Shown one piece after another: positions 45,469-54,633 of a stretch of DNA of 64,000 nt. Below the pieces are notes generated by a model, which did no database searches, was not told where the DNA came from, and saw nothing but the letters and a program-made list of their open reading frames with translations. Each line of letters opens with the position of its first letter. The stretch's first letter is position 1. The position numbers were made by a program, and so were the translations under genes. This DNA comes from JAYWGN01 sp043778255 (lineage in GTDB: Bacteria; Bacteroidota; Bacteroidia; Chitinophagales; Chitinophagaceae), in NCBI GenBank assembly GCA_043778255.1, contig JAYWGN010000008.1:60433-124432 (forward strand). The letters run 5' to 3'.

Positions 45469-48400
45469 ATGAAGAGATTTATACAAAAAACAATGTGGTG
45501 TTTTGTGTTTTTGGTAGCAACAACACAGTATGCCCAAGCCCAAAAAAAGTTCTCTGGTAATGCCAATTCACAAGACCACAAACATACTGGTTATACACGT
45601 TGTGCTACTGAAGATGTTATTAATGAACGTCTAAAAACTGATCCAGAATTTAAAGCAATGATGGATAAGCGCAATGCTGAATACGAAGCATGGAAAGTAT
45701 CTAATGCTGGTAATTTAAATAAAGTTGTTAATACATCATTATTAACAGGTATAGTTACTATACCTGTAGTTTTTCACGTTGTAATGCCTAATGCACAACT
45801 TATTAAAGATGCAGATTGCCAATATGTTATTGATCGATTAAATTTAGACTTTTCAGGCCTAAATCCTGACAGTACAAATGCAGTTTCATTTTATCCTCGT
45901 AGAGGTCATGCTTTAATAAGATTTTGTTTAGCAAAACGTGACCCAGCTGGTAATTTTACAAGTGGAATTGACCGACGTAACAGTGGAACAGTTTCAAACA
46001 CAAGTGGTACTAACGACCCTGTCAAATCAAATGCACTTGGTGGGTTAGATTCATGGAATAATTTGCAATATTATAATATTTGGGTATCTGATATACCCGG
46101 TGGTATATTAGGTTATTCCAATTCTATAGGACCCGGTAATACTTCGCAAGATGGTGTTGTACTAAACTTTCAATCTTTCTCTAACTCACCTTGTGGCACT
46201 ATACCAGCATTTGCGCTAGGTAGAACAGCAGTCCACGAAGTTGGTCATAATTTTGGTTTATACCATATTTGGGGTGATAATAATGCTTGTAATGACCAAG
46301 ATTTTAGACAATTAACTGGCGTTGGTTGTACTTTGCCTGCATCTTTATTAGTAGCAGCTGATGATACACCCGCTCAAAATGGAGCAACTTCTGGTTGCCC
46401 TAGTGGTATCGTTGCTTCTGGTTGTGGTAGCGCTCCTAACCCTCCAGGCAAAAATTATCAAAACTATATGGATTATACCGACGATCCTTGTTACTCAATG
46501 TTCACAAATGGTCAAGTTGCTAGAATGCATTATGTACTTGAGTTTTGTCGTCCCGGTTACTTAACTTCATTAGGTTGTGTTGCCCCTGCTGCTACTCCAT
46601 TACTTGATGCTGCTGCTGTAGAGGTAGTAAGCCCAGGTGGTAGTGAGGTATTAGGTTGTGTTGTAACTACTTACACTGCTGGTGGTTGTAGTGGAACTTT
46701 TACACCTAAAGTACGTATACAAAATAAAGGATTAACTACGCTTACTTCAGTTACTGTACAGCTTATATTAAATGGTGTGCCACAAACTGCTCAAGTTGTA
46801 TCTGTAAATCTTATATCTAATGCAAGTCAAGTGGTAACATTAACCAATGCAAATTTGGTAAATGGTGCTAACTCAATACAATACCTTGTATCAGCTCCTA
46901 ATGGTGGCGTTGATGCTGTTGCATCAAATAATACGGTAAACACATCAGTAAACTATACAGCTCCTGGCTCAGTATCTGCCCCAATAGCACAAGATTTTGT
47001 TGCTGCTACTTTCCCACCAATTAATTGGACTGTATTTAATCCTAATACCAATAACACTTGGGTTCGTAATGCTACAGGCTTACCTGCTGCTAGTGGTTCA
47101 TTATTTATTAATAACTATAATAATAGCAACCCCGGTCAAATTGATGACTTTAGAACAGTAGTGTTAAATACTGGTGTAACGGATTCTATAATTATTGAAT
47201 TTGATTTAGCACATAAAAATTATAATGCAAATCCTATGTATGCCGATAGGTTGCAAGTACTTACATCAAGTGATTGTGGTGCTACTTTTCAAGCTACAAG
47301 CTTTGACCGAAGCGGTGCTGCCCTAGCTACTGCAGGTGCATCCCTTAATGGTTATGTAACACCAATAACTGCCGATTGGAGGCGTCAACGTGTATCAGTT
47401 GGTAAAGCAACTGGTTTCCCTACTAACCAAATATTAGTGGCGTTCCGTTGTACTAATGCATTTGGTAACAATATATTTATCGATAATATTAATATTAACC
47501 CTAAGTTCCCTGTTGATTTGAGTATGAGTGCCATATTAGTACCAACAGTTGGTACCCAATGCGGAACATCATTTACTCCTGTTATAACAGTGAGAAACGT
47601 AGGACAAGATTCAATAAAGTCATACAAAGTGGGTTATAGGTTAGATGCGTTAGCACCAGTAATATCTGCTACCATTACTACACCTTTAGCCTTTAACCAA
47701 ACTGCTACTATAAGTTTAGCTCCTGTATCTGCTGTTACACCTGGTGCTCATGTACTAAGAGCATTTACATCGGGTGCATTAGGTAGTGCTAGTGGCACAG
47801 TACCCGATATTATATTTGGTAACGATACTTTGGTAAGAAATTTTAATGCAGTTGCTTTGGTAAATGCACCACTAGTTGAAAATTTTGTACCAACGTTATT
47901 CCCACCTGCAAATTGGCGTATAATTAACCCTAATGCCAACGTTACTTGGATACGTAGTGCAGCAGGTAATGGTAATATAGGTTCAGCATTTTTCGACAAC
48001 TGGAGTAACAACGTTGCTGGTCAGGTTGATGATTTGGCTTCACCACCAATTAATACTGACTCAACCGACGAGGTAATCGTAAACTTTGATGCTGCTCACA
48101 AACGTTACCCAGGTTATAATGATTCATTAATTATTACTTATTCTAACAATTGTGCTAATTCATTCTTAATTTCTAGCGGTTTATTTGGCGGAGCCGATAT
48201 AGGTAGTGGTAACTCTACTGCTAACTATACAGCACCTGTACTTGCCGATTGGAGAAATAGAACAACCATAATACCTAACACTGTACCCGATGGTACTAAC
48301 AGCAGTATGATAGTTGGTTTTAGAAACAAAAATGCTTTTGGTAACAATATTTTCTTAGATAATATTAACCTTAAAGTACAGTTTAAAAATGATATTAGCC

Positions 48401-49566
48401 CAGTACAGGTATTAAGTCCGTTCTTAGCATGTGGTACTAGCATTACACCAAGGGTTATAGTTCGTAACAATGGTTCGTACTTAACTAATAGCTTTACTAC
48501 TAGCTACCGTATCGATAATGGTGCTGTATCTAGTTTAAACACAACTGGTTTAAGTTTACCAAGGTTTGCTACTACTACACTTACATTACCTACACAAACC
48601 ACTACACCAGGTTTACATACATTAACTGTATATACAAGTAACTTAATATCTGCATCATCATTAGGTGGCGATAAAGACCAAACTAACGATACTTTGGTTA
48701 TTACATTTAATGCGGTAACTATAAGTGGCACACCAGTAAGCGAGGGTTTTGAAGGTACTTCTGCTACTGCTTTTCCACCTGCTAATTGGACGGTTGTAAA
48801 CCAAGATGCTCCAGCAAGAACATGGAAATCAGCTCCTGTTGGTGCTGCTAACACTACCAAATCGGCTACTGTTGCAAACTTTGGTTATGTTGCTCCTGCA
48901 AACAGAAATTCTGATTTCTTAATAACTCCAATTATAAGCTACAGCAATGCAGATAGTGTATATGTAAGTTTTGATTTAGCTGCCAAAACAAGAGTGTACC
49001 CAGGTTCTACACAATTAGGATTAGATACTTTAGAGGTATTAATGCTTAAAGATTGTGGTAATACTTACACAACCTTGTGGAAGAAGTGGGGTGAAGATTT
49101 GCAAACCATAACTGACCCTAACTATAGCCAAGTAGATAGCTTTGTACCATTACAAAACCAATGGAAAAATATTAAATTAAATATTACACAAATTGCAGGT
49201 ACTAGCAATAGTTCAATAGCAATAGTATTTAAAAATACAACTAACGGTGATAATAATGTATATGTTGATAATGTAAACCTTACACCAATTACATTGCCAG
49301 CAAAGTTGAAACAACAAGGTTATATATTATATCCAAGTCCATTTAGCGGTTCATTTAATATACAACACTATTTAGCTCCTACCGATTTACGTGGTATTGA
49401 GGCATTTGACTCAAGAGGTCGTTTAGTATATCGTAAGCAATTTGGCAACAACGGTGCTAATGCTACCGAAAAAGTTGACATAAGCCGAGAAGCTTCAGGT
49501 GTATATACCATTAAGTTAACCTACACTAACAAACAAATAGTAGAACGTATTATTAAAACGAACTAA
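45469..49566 (+). CDS. Giant M43 (pappalysin-type) metalloprotease, T9SS cargo
   Basis: A 1,365-residue secreted protein. Signal peptide MKRFIQKTMWCFVFLVATTQYAQA. The M43 domain (about 90-380) has the metzincin zinc motif HEVGHNFGLYH starting at residue 256 (H256, E257, H260, H266) and a later NYMDYTDDPCYSMFT Met-turn. Three long modules follow, each with a CARDB-like beta segment and a choice-of-anchor-J-like jellyroll, recognisable from FPPINW, FPPANW and FPPANW openings near residues 510, 810 and 1,097. The last 75 residues (LYPSPFSGSF to ERIIKTN) are a T9SS sorting domain. An extracellular protease that probably binds protein or surface material through the modules. Its codon use looks slightly richer in T-ending codons than its neighbours. 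Confidence 0.93.
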   Translation: MKRFIQKTMWCFVFLVATTQYAQAQKKFSGNANSQDHKHTGYTRCATEDVINERLKTDPEFKAMMDKRNAEYEAWKVSNAGNLNKVVNTSLLTGIVTIPVVFHVVMPNAQLIKDADCQYVIDRLNLDFSGLNPDSTNAVSFYPRRGHALIRFCLAKRDPAGNFTSGIDRRNSGTVSNTSGTNDPVKSNALGGLDSWNNLQYYNIWVSDIPGGILGYSNSIGPGNTSQDGVVLNFQSFSNSPCGTIPAFALGRTAVHEVGHNFGLYHIWGDNNACNDQDFRQLTGVGCTLPASLLVAADDTPAQNGATSGCPSGIVASGCGSAPNPPGKNYQNYMDYTDDPCYSMFTNGQVARMHYVLEFCRPGYLTSLGCVAPAATPLLDAAAVEVVSPGGSEVLGCVVTTYTAGGCSGTFTPKVRIQNKGLTTLTSVTVQLILNGVPQTAQVVSVNLISNASQVVTLTNANLVNGANSIQYLVSAPNGGVDAVASNNTVNTSVNYTAPGSVSAPIAQDFVAATFPPINWTVFNPNTNNTWVRNATGLPAASGSLFINNYNNSNPGQIDDFRTVVLNTGVTDSIIIEFDLAHKNYNANPMYADRLQVLTSSDCGATFQATSFDRSGAALATAGASLNGYVTPITADWRRQRVSVGKATGFPTNQILVAFRCTNAFGNNIFIDNININPKFPVDLSMSAILVPTVGTQCGTSFTPVITVRNVGQDSIKSYKVGYRLDALAPVISATITTPLAFNQTATISLAPVSAVTPGAHVLRAFTSGALGSASGTVPDIIFGNDTLVRNFNAVALVNAPLVENFVPTLFPPANWRIINPNANVTWIRSAAGNGNIGSAFFDNWSNNVAGQVDDLASPPINTDSTDEVIVNFDAAHKRYPGYNDSLIITYSNNCANSFLISSGLFGGADIGSGNSTANYTAPVLADWRNRTTIIPNTVPDGTNSSMIVGFRNKNAFGNNIFLDNINLKVQFKNDISPVQVLSPFLACGTSITPRVIVRNNGSYLTNSFTTSYRIDNGAVSSLNTTGLSLPRFATTTLTLPTQTTTPGLHTLTVYTSNLISASSLGGDKDQTNDTLVITFNAVTISGTPVSEGFEGTSATAFPPANWTVVNQDAPARTWKSAPVGAANTTKSATVANFGYVAPANRNSDFLITPIISYSNADSVYVSFDLAAKTRVYPGSTQLGLDTLEVLMLKDCGNTYTTLWKKWGEDLQTITDPNYSQVDSFVPLQNQWKNIKLNITQIAGTSNSSIAIVFKNTTNGDNNVYVDNVNLTPITLPAKLKQQGYILYPSPFSGSFNIQHYLAPTDLRGIEAFDSRGRLVYRKQFGNNGANATEKVDISREASGVYTIKLTYTNKQIVERIIKTN

Positions 49567-49591
49567 TAATATATTTTATTAAAAATAAAAT

Positions 49592-49625
49592 AAAAGCCCT
49601 TCCCCTTAAACAGGAAGGGCTTTTT
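49592..49625 (+). terminator. Intrinsic terminator after the M43 gene
   Basis: A 12-bp perfect stem (AAAAGCCCTTCC / GGAAGGGCTTTT), 9-nt loop and T-run, 26 bp past the stop. It is the strongest terminator in the window. Confidence 0.93.
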
Positions 49626-49631
49626 GTTTGT

Positions 49632-49639
49632 TACCTTTG
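49632..49639 (+). promoter_or_regulatory. Candidate -7 box (TACCTTTG) for mqnE
   Basis: TACCTTTG fits TAnnTTTG and ends 6 bp before the ATG at 49646, implying a leaderless or nearly leaderless mRNA. It starts 7 bp after the preceding terminator. Confidence 0.6.
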
Positions 49640-49645
49640 CATACT

Positions 49646-50767
49646 ATGATACTCAACCAATTACAACAGCTTACTACCGATGCAAATTTGTTAGCTATTG
49701 CATCAAAAAAAATAAATAACGAACGAATTACAAATGCAGAGGGCATTTACTTATTTGAAAATGCAAGCCTACCATGGCTAGGTACTTTGGCTAATTATAT
49801 AAGAGAGCAACTACACGGGCAGGTTACTTACTTTAACCATAACTTTCATATAGAGCCTACCAATGTATGTGTATTTAGTTGTAACTTTTGTGCTTACAGC
49901 AAGCTATATGCCAAACGTGATGAGGGTTGGGAACTAACCGCCGACCAAATGCTTGATATAGTAAAAAAGTACGATGACCAACCCGTAACTGAAGTGCATA
50001 TTGTAGGTGGTGTACATCCTAAGTTGAACCTCAACTTTTTTTGTGATGTAATCACTAAAATTAAAAACCATCGCCCCAACTTACATATAAAAGGCTTTAC
50101 AGCAGTAGAGTTAGATTATATGTTTAAAAAAGCCAAGCTGAGCTATAAAGAGGGCTTACAAAAATTAAAAGATACTGGCTTAGAGTCATTACCTGGTGGC
50201 GGTGCAGAAATATTTGCACCAGCAATAAGGCAACAAATATGTTCCGATAAAATAGATGGAGCAGGTTGGTTAGCCATGCACCGAGAGGCACACTTACTAG
50301 GTATGCATAGCAATTGCACCATGCTATATGGGCATATTGAGCAATTTGAGCATCGTATTGACCACATGGATAAGTTACGCCAACTGCAGGACGAAACAGG
50401 TGGGTTTAATACTTTTATCCCTTTAAAGTTTAGAAATAAGGATAACGATATGAGTAACATTGCAGAAAGTACCGTAATTGAAGATATGAAAATGTATGCC
50501 ATTGCCCGAATATTTATTGATAATATTAAGCACTTAAAGGCATACTGGCCAATGCTTGGTAGGCAAAATGCACAACTGAGTTTGGCATTTGGCGTAAATG
50601 ATGTTGATGGCACAATTGATGATACCACCAAAATATACAGCATGGCAGGTAGTGAGGAGCAAACCCCAACAATGACCACCCAACAACTTATACAATTAAT
50701 ACAACAAGCAGGTAGGGTAGCTGTAGAAAGGGATACCTTGTACAATGCTTTGCATACCTATAACTAA
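49646..50767 (+). CDS. mqnE: Aminofutalosine synthase (radical SAM), menaquinone synthesis
   Basis: A 373-residue radical SAM enzyme; the ATG at 49646 is chosen over an upstream TTG that overlaps the promoter. It carries the CxxxCxxC cluster in NVCVFSCNFCAYS (C75, C79, C82), then VTEVHIVGGVHPKLNLNFF and SLPGGGAEIFAPAIRQQIC. These fit MqnE, which joins 3-[(1-carboxyvinyl)oxy]benzoate to SAM-derived adenosine in the futalosine route to menaquinone. The related MqnC is the alternative; the SLPGGGAEIF segment and length favour MqnE. No other mqn genes are adjacent. This implies respiration on menaquinone made by the futalosine pathway. Confidence 0.9.
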   Translation: MILNQLQQLTTDANLLAIASKKINNERITNAEGIYLFENASLPWLGTLANYIREQLHGQVTYFNHNFHIEPTNVCVFSCNFCAYSKLYAKRDEGWELTADQMLDIVKKYDDQPVTEVHIVGGVHPKLNLNFFCDVITKIKNHRPNLHIKGFTAVELDYMFKKAKLSYKEGLQKLKDTGLESLPGGGAEIFAPAIRQQICSDKIDGAGWLAMHREAHLLGMHSNCTMLYGHIEQFEHRIDHMDKLRQLQDETGGFNTFIPLKFRNKDNDMSNIAESTVIEDMKMYAIARIFIDNIKHLKAYWPMLGRQNAQLSLAFGVNDVDGTIDDTTKIYSMAGSEEQTPTMTTQQLIQLIQQAGRVAVERDTLYNALHTYN

Positions 50768-50793
50768 GCTATTGTTTAATTTTTGGTTTTTGT

Positions 50794-50835
50794 GTTTAGG
50801 CTTTTGAGTTTAGGCTTTTGAGTTTAGGCTTTTGA
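50794..50835. repeat. Three perfect copies of a 14-bp unit
   Basis: GTTTAGGCTTTTGA is repeated three times head to tail without a mismatch, directly after mqnE. Confidence 0.95.
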
Positions 50836-50934
50836 TTTTAATTTTTGAAAAGTTAATTTTTATGTTTCTCTTTTTACAATGTGGTTACATAATTAATAGT
50901 AAGCAGATTGGTACATAGCCTATTACCTCATTTG

Positions 50935-51262
50935 CACATTAGCCTATTAGCACATTACCATATTAACACATTAGCCTATTAGCACATTAGCCTCTTAGCA
51001 CAATAGCACATTAGCCTATTAGCCTATTAGCACATTATCATATTAGCCTATTAGCATATTACCACATTAGCACATTATTCTATTAGCACATTAGCCTCTT
51101 AGCACATTAGCCTCTTAGCACATTATTCTATTAGCACATTAGCCTCTTAGCACATTAGCCTCTTAGCACATTATCACATTAGCATATTAGCACATTAGCC
51201 TCTTAGCATATTAGCACATTAGCCTCTTAGTACATTATCACATTATCACATTAGCATATTAG
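50935..51262. repeat. Phased octamer array (41 units)
   Basis: Forty-one consecutive 8-bp units with no insertion or deletion. Each is a four-base variable head (CACA, CCTA, CCTC, CATA, TCTA and rare others) followed by a near-constant TTAG, TTAT or TTAC. CACATTAG and CCTCTTAG dominate. This is the same family as 36963-37058, in the opposite orientation. Confidence 0.95.
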
Positions 51263-51324
51263 CACATAGCATATTCCTCTTATAGGTTGCTGCATATTTT
51301 CTCTCCTTATTACACAAACCTTAT

Positions 51325-51332
51325 TATCTTTG
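51325..51332 (+). promoter_or_regulatory. Candidate -7 box (TATCTTTG) for ccmC-ccmD
   Basis: TATCTTTG fits TAnnTTTG and ends 27 bp before the ccmC ATG, just beyond the octamer array. Confidence 0.6.
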
Positions 51333-51359
51333 CATAACTAAAAAAATAGCTACCTAATT

Positions 51360-52019
51360 ATGCAAAAATATTGGTGGAAAATAACCGCATTTGTACTCCT
51401 CATTTATTCAATATTTTTTGGACTTACCACCAAAGTGCCTTACGATGCTATGATTGAAGATAGCATCCGCAATGTATTTTACCACGTACCTATGTGGTTT
51501 TGTATGGTTATAATGTTTACCATTTCTTTTATTTATGCTATTAAATATTTGAATAAATTAAACCCTCGGTACGAAATAATTTCATTTTCATTTGCAGTGG
51601 TTGGTATAGTATTTTGCCTATTAGGCATACTTACAGGTATGGTATGGGCAAGGGTTGCTTGGAACACCTACTGGAACAACGACCCCAAATTAATAGGAGC
51701 AGCATTTACCTTATTAATATACTTAGCCCTTACAGTACTTAGGTTATCGGTAAAAGATGAGGATAAACGAGGACGATTAACCGCTGTATATAATGTATTT
51801 GCCTACTTTTTAATGTTTCCTTCAATATATATAGTGCCAGGGCTTATGACAAGTAGCCACCCTGGAGGTGCTAATGATGATGCCTTGATGGTGTTTAAAA
51901 TGTACCCTAACCTTAGAGCAATATTTTACCCTGCTGTTATAGGCTGGGCATTGGTAGGTGTATGGTTAGCAACACTTCGTACTCGTATTGCAGTACTAAA
52001 ACAAGTTAATAATGATTAA
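51360..52019 (+). CDS. ccmC: CcmC/CcsA-type heme handling protein for cytochrome c maturation
   Basis: A 219-residue membrane protein with six hydrophobic helices. The second periplasmic loop has a tryptophan-rich heme-handling signature, VWARVAWNTYWNNDPKLIGA near residue 96, the Bacteroidota version of the CcmC WWD domain. A conserved His lies in IRNVFYHVPMWF near residue 41 and another in SSHPGGANDDA near 173. It moves heme to the outer face of the inner membrane for attachment to cytochromes c. It overlaps the next gene by 8 bp (translational coupling). CcmA/CcmB genes are not adjacent. Confidence 0.88.
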   Translation: MQKYWWKITAFVLLIYSIFFGLTTKVPYDAMIEDSIRNVFYHVPMWFCMVIMFTISFIYAIKYLNKLNPRYEIISFSFAVVGIVFCLLGILTGMVWARVAWNTYWNNDPKLIGAAFTLLIYLALTVLRLSVKDEDKRGRLTAVYNVFAYFLMFPSIYIVPGLMTSSHPGGANDDALMVFKMYPNLRAIFYPAVIGWALVGVWLATLRTRIAVLKQVNND

Positions 52020-52266
52020 AAAAGTACCCTTAGTTTTATTGGCTTTTGTAGTAAGCATTGTAAGTGCTTTCGCACAAAATGAAGATACCTTAAAAGTAAC
52101 GTCCAAAGCATTTGGAGGTGAACAACAAGTAGTAAATGAGTTAAGTAAAAATGGTAAAATATATATTGTAATAATTGTACTATCTATTATACTTACTGGC
52201 TTGTTTATATACTTATACAAGCTTGATAATAAACTAACACGAATAGAGCAACAGCAAAAAGATTAA
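52012..52266 (+). CDS. ccmD: CcmD family small membrane protein
   Basis: An 84-residue protein. It begins with a hydrophobic signal-like stretch (VPLVLLAFVVSIVSAFA), then a short linker, one transmembrane helix (IYIVIIVLSIILTGLFIYLY near residue 49) and a charged tail (KLDNKLTRIEQQQKD). This is the Bacteroidota CcmD layout; CcmD helps CcmC release heme. Its start overlaps the end of ccmC by 8 bp. The assignment rests mainly on position and topology. Confidence 0.75.
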   Translation: MIKKVPLVLLAFVVSIVSAFAQNEDTLKVTSKAFGGEQQVVNELSKNGKIYIVIIVLSIILTGLFIYLYKLDNKLTRIEQQQKD

Positions 52267-52295
52267 CGATTGTAAAACATATAAAAATACAAAAA

Positions 52296-53717
52296 ATGTC
52301 AACAAACAGTAATTATAGTTTTTTTAAAAGCGTAGAAAAAAGCTTTGATAAAGCTGCCAAATTTACAAAATGGGACTTAGGTATATTGGAACAAATTAAA
52401 GCTTGTAACAGTGTATATCAAATGAGGTTTCCTATAAAAAAAGATGATGGAACTATAGAAGTAATAGAGGCATACAGAGTACAGCATAGCCAACACAAAA
52501 GCCCTTGCAAAGGCGGTATAAGGTTTAGCGACGAGGTAAACCAAGACGAAGTAATGGCCTTGGCTAGCCTAATGACGTACAAGTGTGCCATTGTAAATGT
52601 ACCCTTTGGTGGTGGTAAAGGTGGTATTAAAATAAACCCCAAAAACTACAGCGAATACGAACTTGAAAAAATTACAAGACGATACACAGCCGAATTGGTA
52701 AAGAAAAACTTTATAGGCCCAGGTATTGATGTGCCAGCACCCGACTACGGTACAGGTGCTAGAGAAATGGCTTGGATAGTAGATACCTACCAATCCTTAA
52801 GACCTGGCGATATAGATAGTGCAGGTTGTGTAACGGGCAAACCTATAACACAAGGTGGTGTACGAGGCCGTACAGAAGCTACTGGGTTAGGTGTGTTTTT
52901 TGGCATAAGAGAAGTGTGTAATATGGAAGATGTAATGCAAAAATGTGGCTTACCAATTGGTATAGTAGGTAAAAAAGTAGTAATACAAGGCTTAGGAAAT
53001 GTAGGTTACCATAGTGCCAAATTTTTTAGAGAAGCAGGTGCTATAGTTGTAGGCTTAGCCGAATATGAAGGTGCTATATACAAAGCCGATGGCTTAAATG
53101 AAGAAGAAGTATTTCAACATAGAAAAAAAACAGGCTCCATACTTAACTTTGAAGGTGCAACTAACCTTGCCAAAAATACCGATGCCCTTGAGTTGGAGTG
53201 TGATATACTAATACCTGCAGCATTAGAAAATGTAATAAATGGCGAAAATGCACCAAGGGTAAAAGCAAAAATAGTAGGGGAAGCAGCAAATGGTCCATGC
53301 ACACCCGAAGCCGATGAAGTATTTGCACAAAAAGGGATTGTATGTGTACCCGATATGTACCTCAATGCAGGTGGTGTAACGGTTAGTTACTTTGAGTGGT
53401 TAAAAAACCTAAGCCATGTAAGGTATGGCCGTATGGAGAAACGATTTACCGAAAATATGAACACCCACATATTAGGACAAATAGAGGAGTTAAGTGGCAA
53501 AAAAGTGAGTGATACTGAACGTAAATTTATACTACACGGCCCCGAGGAACAAGACCTAGTACACAGCGGGCTAGAAGAAACAATGATAACTGCCACAAGA
53601 GAAATAATGGCCGTATGGAAAGACAACCCCGAAATACCCGATATGCGTACAGCAGCTTATGTAAATGCCATTAATAAAGTAGCTACTAGTTATGCTGAGT
53701 TAGGCATTTTTCCATAA
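52296..53717 (+). CDS. gdhA: Glu/Leu/Phe/Val dehydrogenase, probably glutamate dehydrogenase
   Basis: A 473-residue hexameric-type amino-acid dehydrogenase that interconverts glutamate and 2-oxoglutarate plus ammonia. Visible are the substrate segment SPCKGGIRFSDEVNQDEVMA, the catalytic Lys region MTYKCAIVNVPFGGGKGGI, PGIDVPAPDYGTGAREMAWI, the Rossmann glycine loop VVIQGLGNVGYHSAKFF and LIPAALENVI. The cofactor (NAD or NADP) is not certain from sequence. It follows ccmD by 29 bp but has its own strong terminator after it; whether it shares the ccm promoter is unclear. Confidence 0.92.
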   Translation: MSTNSNYSFFKSVEKSFDKAAKFTKWDLGILEQIKACNSVYQMRFPIKKDDGTIEVIEAYRVQHSQHKSPCKGGIRFSDEVNQDEVMALASLMTYKCAIVNVPFGGGKGGIKINPKNYSEYELEKITRRYTAELVKKNFIGPGIDVPAPDYGTGAREMAWIVDTYQSLRPGDIDSAGCVTGKPITQGGVRGRTEATGLGVFFGIREVCNMEDVMQKCGLPIGIVGKKVVIQGLGNVGYHSAKFFREAGAIVVGLAEYEGAIYKADGLNEEEVFQHRKKTGSILNFEGATNLAKNTDALELECDILIPAALENVINGENAPRVKAKIVGEAANGPCTPEADEVFAQKGIVCVPDMYLNAGGVTVSYFEWLKNLSHVRYGRMEKRFTENMNTHILGQIEELSGKKVSDTERKFILHGPEEQDLVHSGLEETMITATREIMAVWKDNPEIPDMRTAAYVNAINKVATSYAELGIFP

Positions 53718-53749
53718 TAATATTAAGTATAAAAAAGAAATAAAACCTG

Positions 53750-53779
53750 TGCCATTACAACAAAAGTAGTGGCATTTTT
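53750..53779 (+). terminator. Intrinsic terminator after gdhA
   Basis: TGCCATTAC pairs with GTAGTGGCA (9 bp, one G-T wobble) around an 8-nt loop, followed by TTTTT, 32 bp past the stop. Confidence 0.75.
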
Positions 53780-53957
53780 AATACATTCGTTTAGTATCAA
53801 ATAGCAATTAAATCATAAAGGGTTAATGCTACAATTTAATTTTTATGAGCCAAGCAATGGTACTACTATTAAGCAGTAGTGGCGTTAGCATTGTTTGGGA
53901 TGGGGATGTAGTATGGCATTTTCCCACAGCGCTTAATACTTTTCAATGCCAAAAAAA

Positions 53958-53983
53958 TATAGTTGTACATTTGGACAACTATA
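53958..53983. promoter_or_regulatory. Candidate autoregulatory operator of the toxin-antitoxin locus
   Basis: TATAGTTGT (53958-53966) and ACAACTATA (53975-53983) form a perfect 9-bp inverted repeat with an 8-nt spacer. It is directly followed by TATCTTTA (53985-53992), a near-match to the -7 box, so a DNA-bound antitoxin would block the promoter. It lies 13 bp before the presumed toxin start. Confidence 0.65.
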
Positions 53984-53996
53984 TTATCTTTACAAC

Positions 53997-54344
53997 TTGA
54001 AAGAAATCCAAAAAATAAGAACAATAATATTTTACAAAGATTAATTTACAGATTTCTTTGTAAAACAAAGACAAAAGGTAAAAGACAAAATAGTTTGGAC
54101 TTTTGATTTGATTGAACTCATAGACAAAGTTCCTGAAACTTATCTTAAGCATTTAGACAGTACAGACAAACTTTTTGAAATTAGAGTACAAACAGGAAAC
54201 GACATTTTTAGGATATTTTGCTTTTTTGACGAAGGAAGTTTAGTGGTTCTTGCTAATGGCTTTCAAAAGAAAACTCAAAAAACACCGAAACAAGAAATTG
54301 AAAAAGCTTTAAAAATTAAAACAGAATATTATGAAAGCAAATAA
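53997..54344 (+). pseudogene. RelE/HigB-type toxin broken by an in-frame stop
   Basis: Family alignment from memory places the N-terminus at LKEIQKIRTIIFYKD (TTG at 53997). A TAA at 54042-54044 then interrupts the frame where a Tyr would be expected (YKD-stop-FTDFF). The rest is intact and typical: VPETYLKHLDSTDKLFEIRV, IFRIFCFFDEGSLVVLANGF and QKKTQKTPKQEIEKALKI, ending ESK. The downstream piece alone, from TTG 54108, would lack the first third. The 3' end overlaps the antitoxin start by 14 bp. The toxin is probably dead unless the stop is a sequencing error. Confidence 0.8.
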
Positions 54345-54633
54345 AGATATAAAAACACTTTCCGAATTTAAGGACGTGCATTATGGAAAAATTGGTTCTA
54401 CCAAACGAGACAAATTAGACAAAGGATTTGAAGCATTTAAACTTGGAGCTTTAATTTACGAAGCAAGGATTGAACAAGGCTTAACACAGCAACAACTTGC
54501 TTATAAATGTGGGACAAACAAAGCATATATTTCAAGAGTTGAAAACAATATAAAAGACGTTCGTATTTCGACATTACAAAAAATTGTTGAACTTGGTTTT
54601 GGTGGACAACTACAATTAGGAATAAAACTTTAA
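54331..54633 (+). CDS. XRE-family antitoxin (HigA-like)
   Basis: A 100-residue helix-turn-helix protein. The XRE domain covers residues about 36-92 (LIYEARIEQGLTQQQLAYKC, GTNKAYISRVENNIKDVRIS). In a type II toxin-antitoxin pair it would neutralise the toxin and repress the shared promoter, whose candidate operator is at 53958-53983. The order toxin-then-antitoxin, with a 14-bp overlap, is that of HigBA. The reading frame is complete, unlike its toxin partner. Confidence 0.88.
   Translation: MKANKDIKTLSEFKDVHYGKIGSTKRDKLDKGFEAFKLGALIYEARIEQGLTQQQLAYKCGTNKAYISRVENNIKDVRISTLQKIVELGFGGQLQLGIKL

Larger units (their letters stand above)
50768..51359. other. 592-bp repeat-filled gap between mqnE and ccmC
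   Basis: Non-coding. It contains a 14-bp triplicate (50794-50835), a 41-unit octamer array (50935-51262) and the ccmC promoter. The remaining 100 bp (50836-50934) is plain AT-rich sequence. Confidence 0.9.

Noticed and set aside
50935..51262. CRISPR array
   Set aside because: The repeating unit is 8 bp without unique spacers, and no cas genes are present.
53845..54000. Small ORF starting MSQAMVLLLSSSG before the toxin
   Set aside because: It runs through the candidate operator and promoter of the toxin-antitoxin locus and resembles no known protein.
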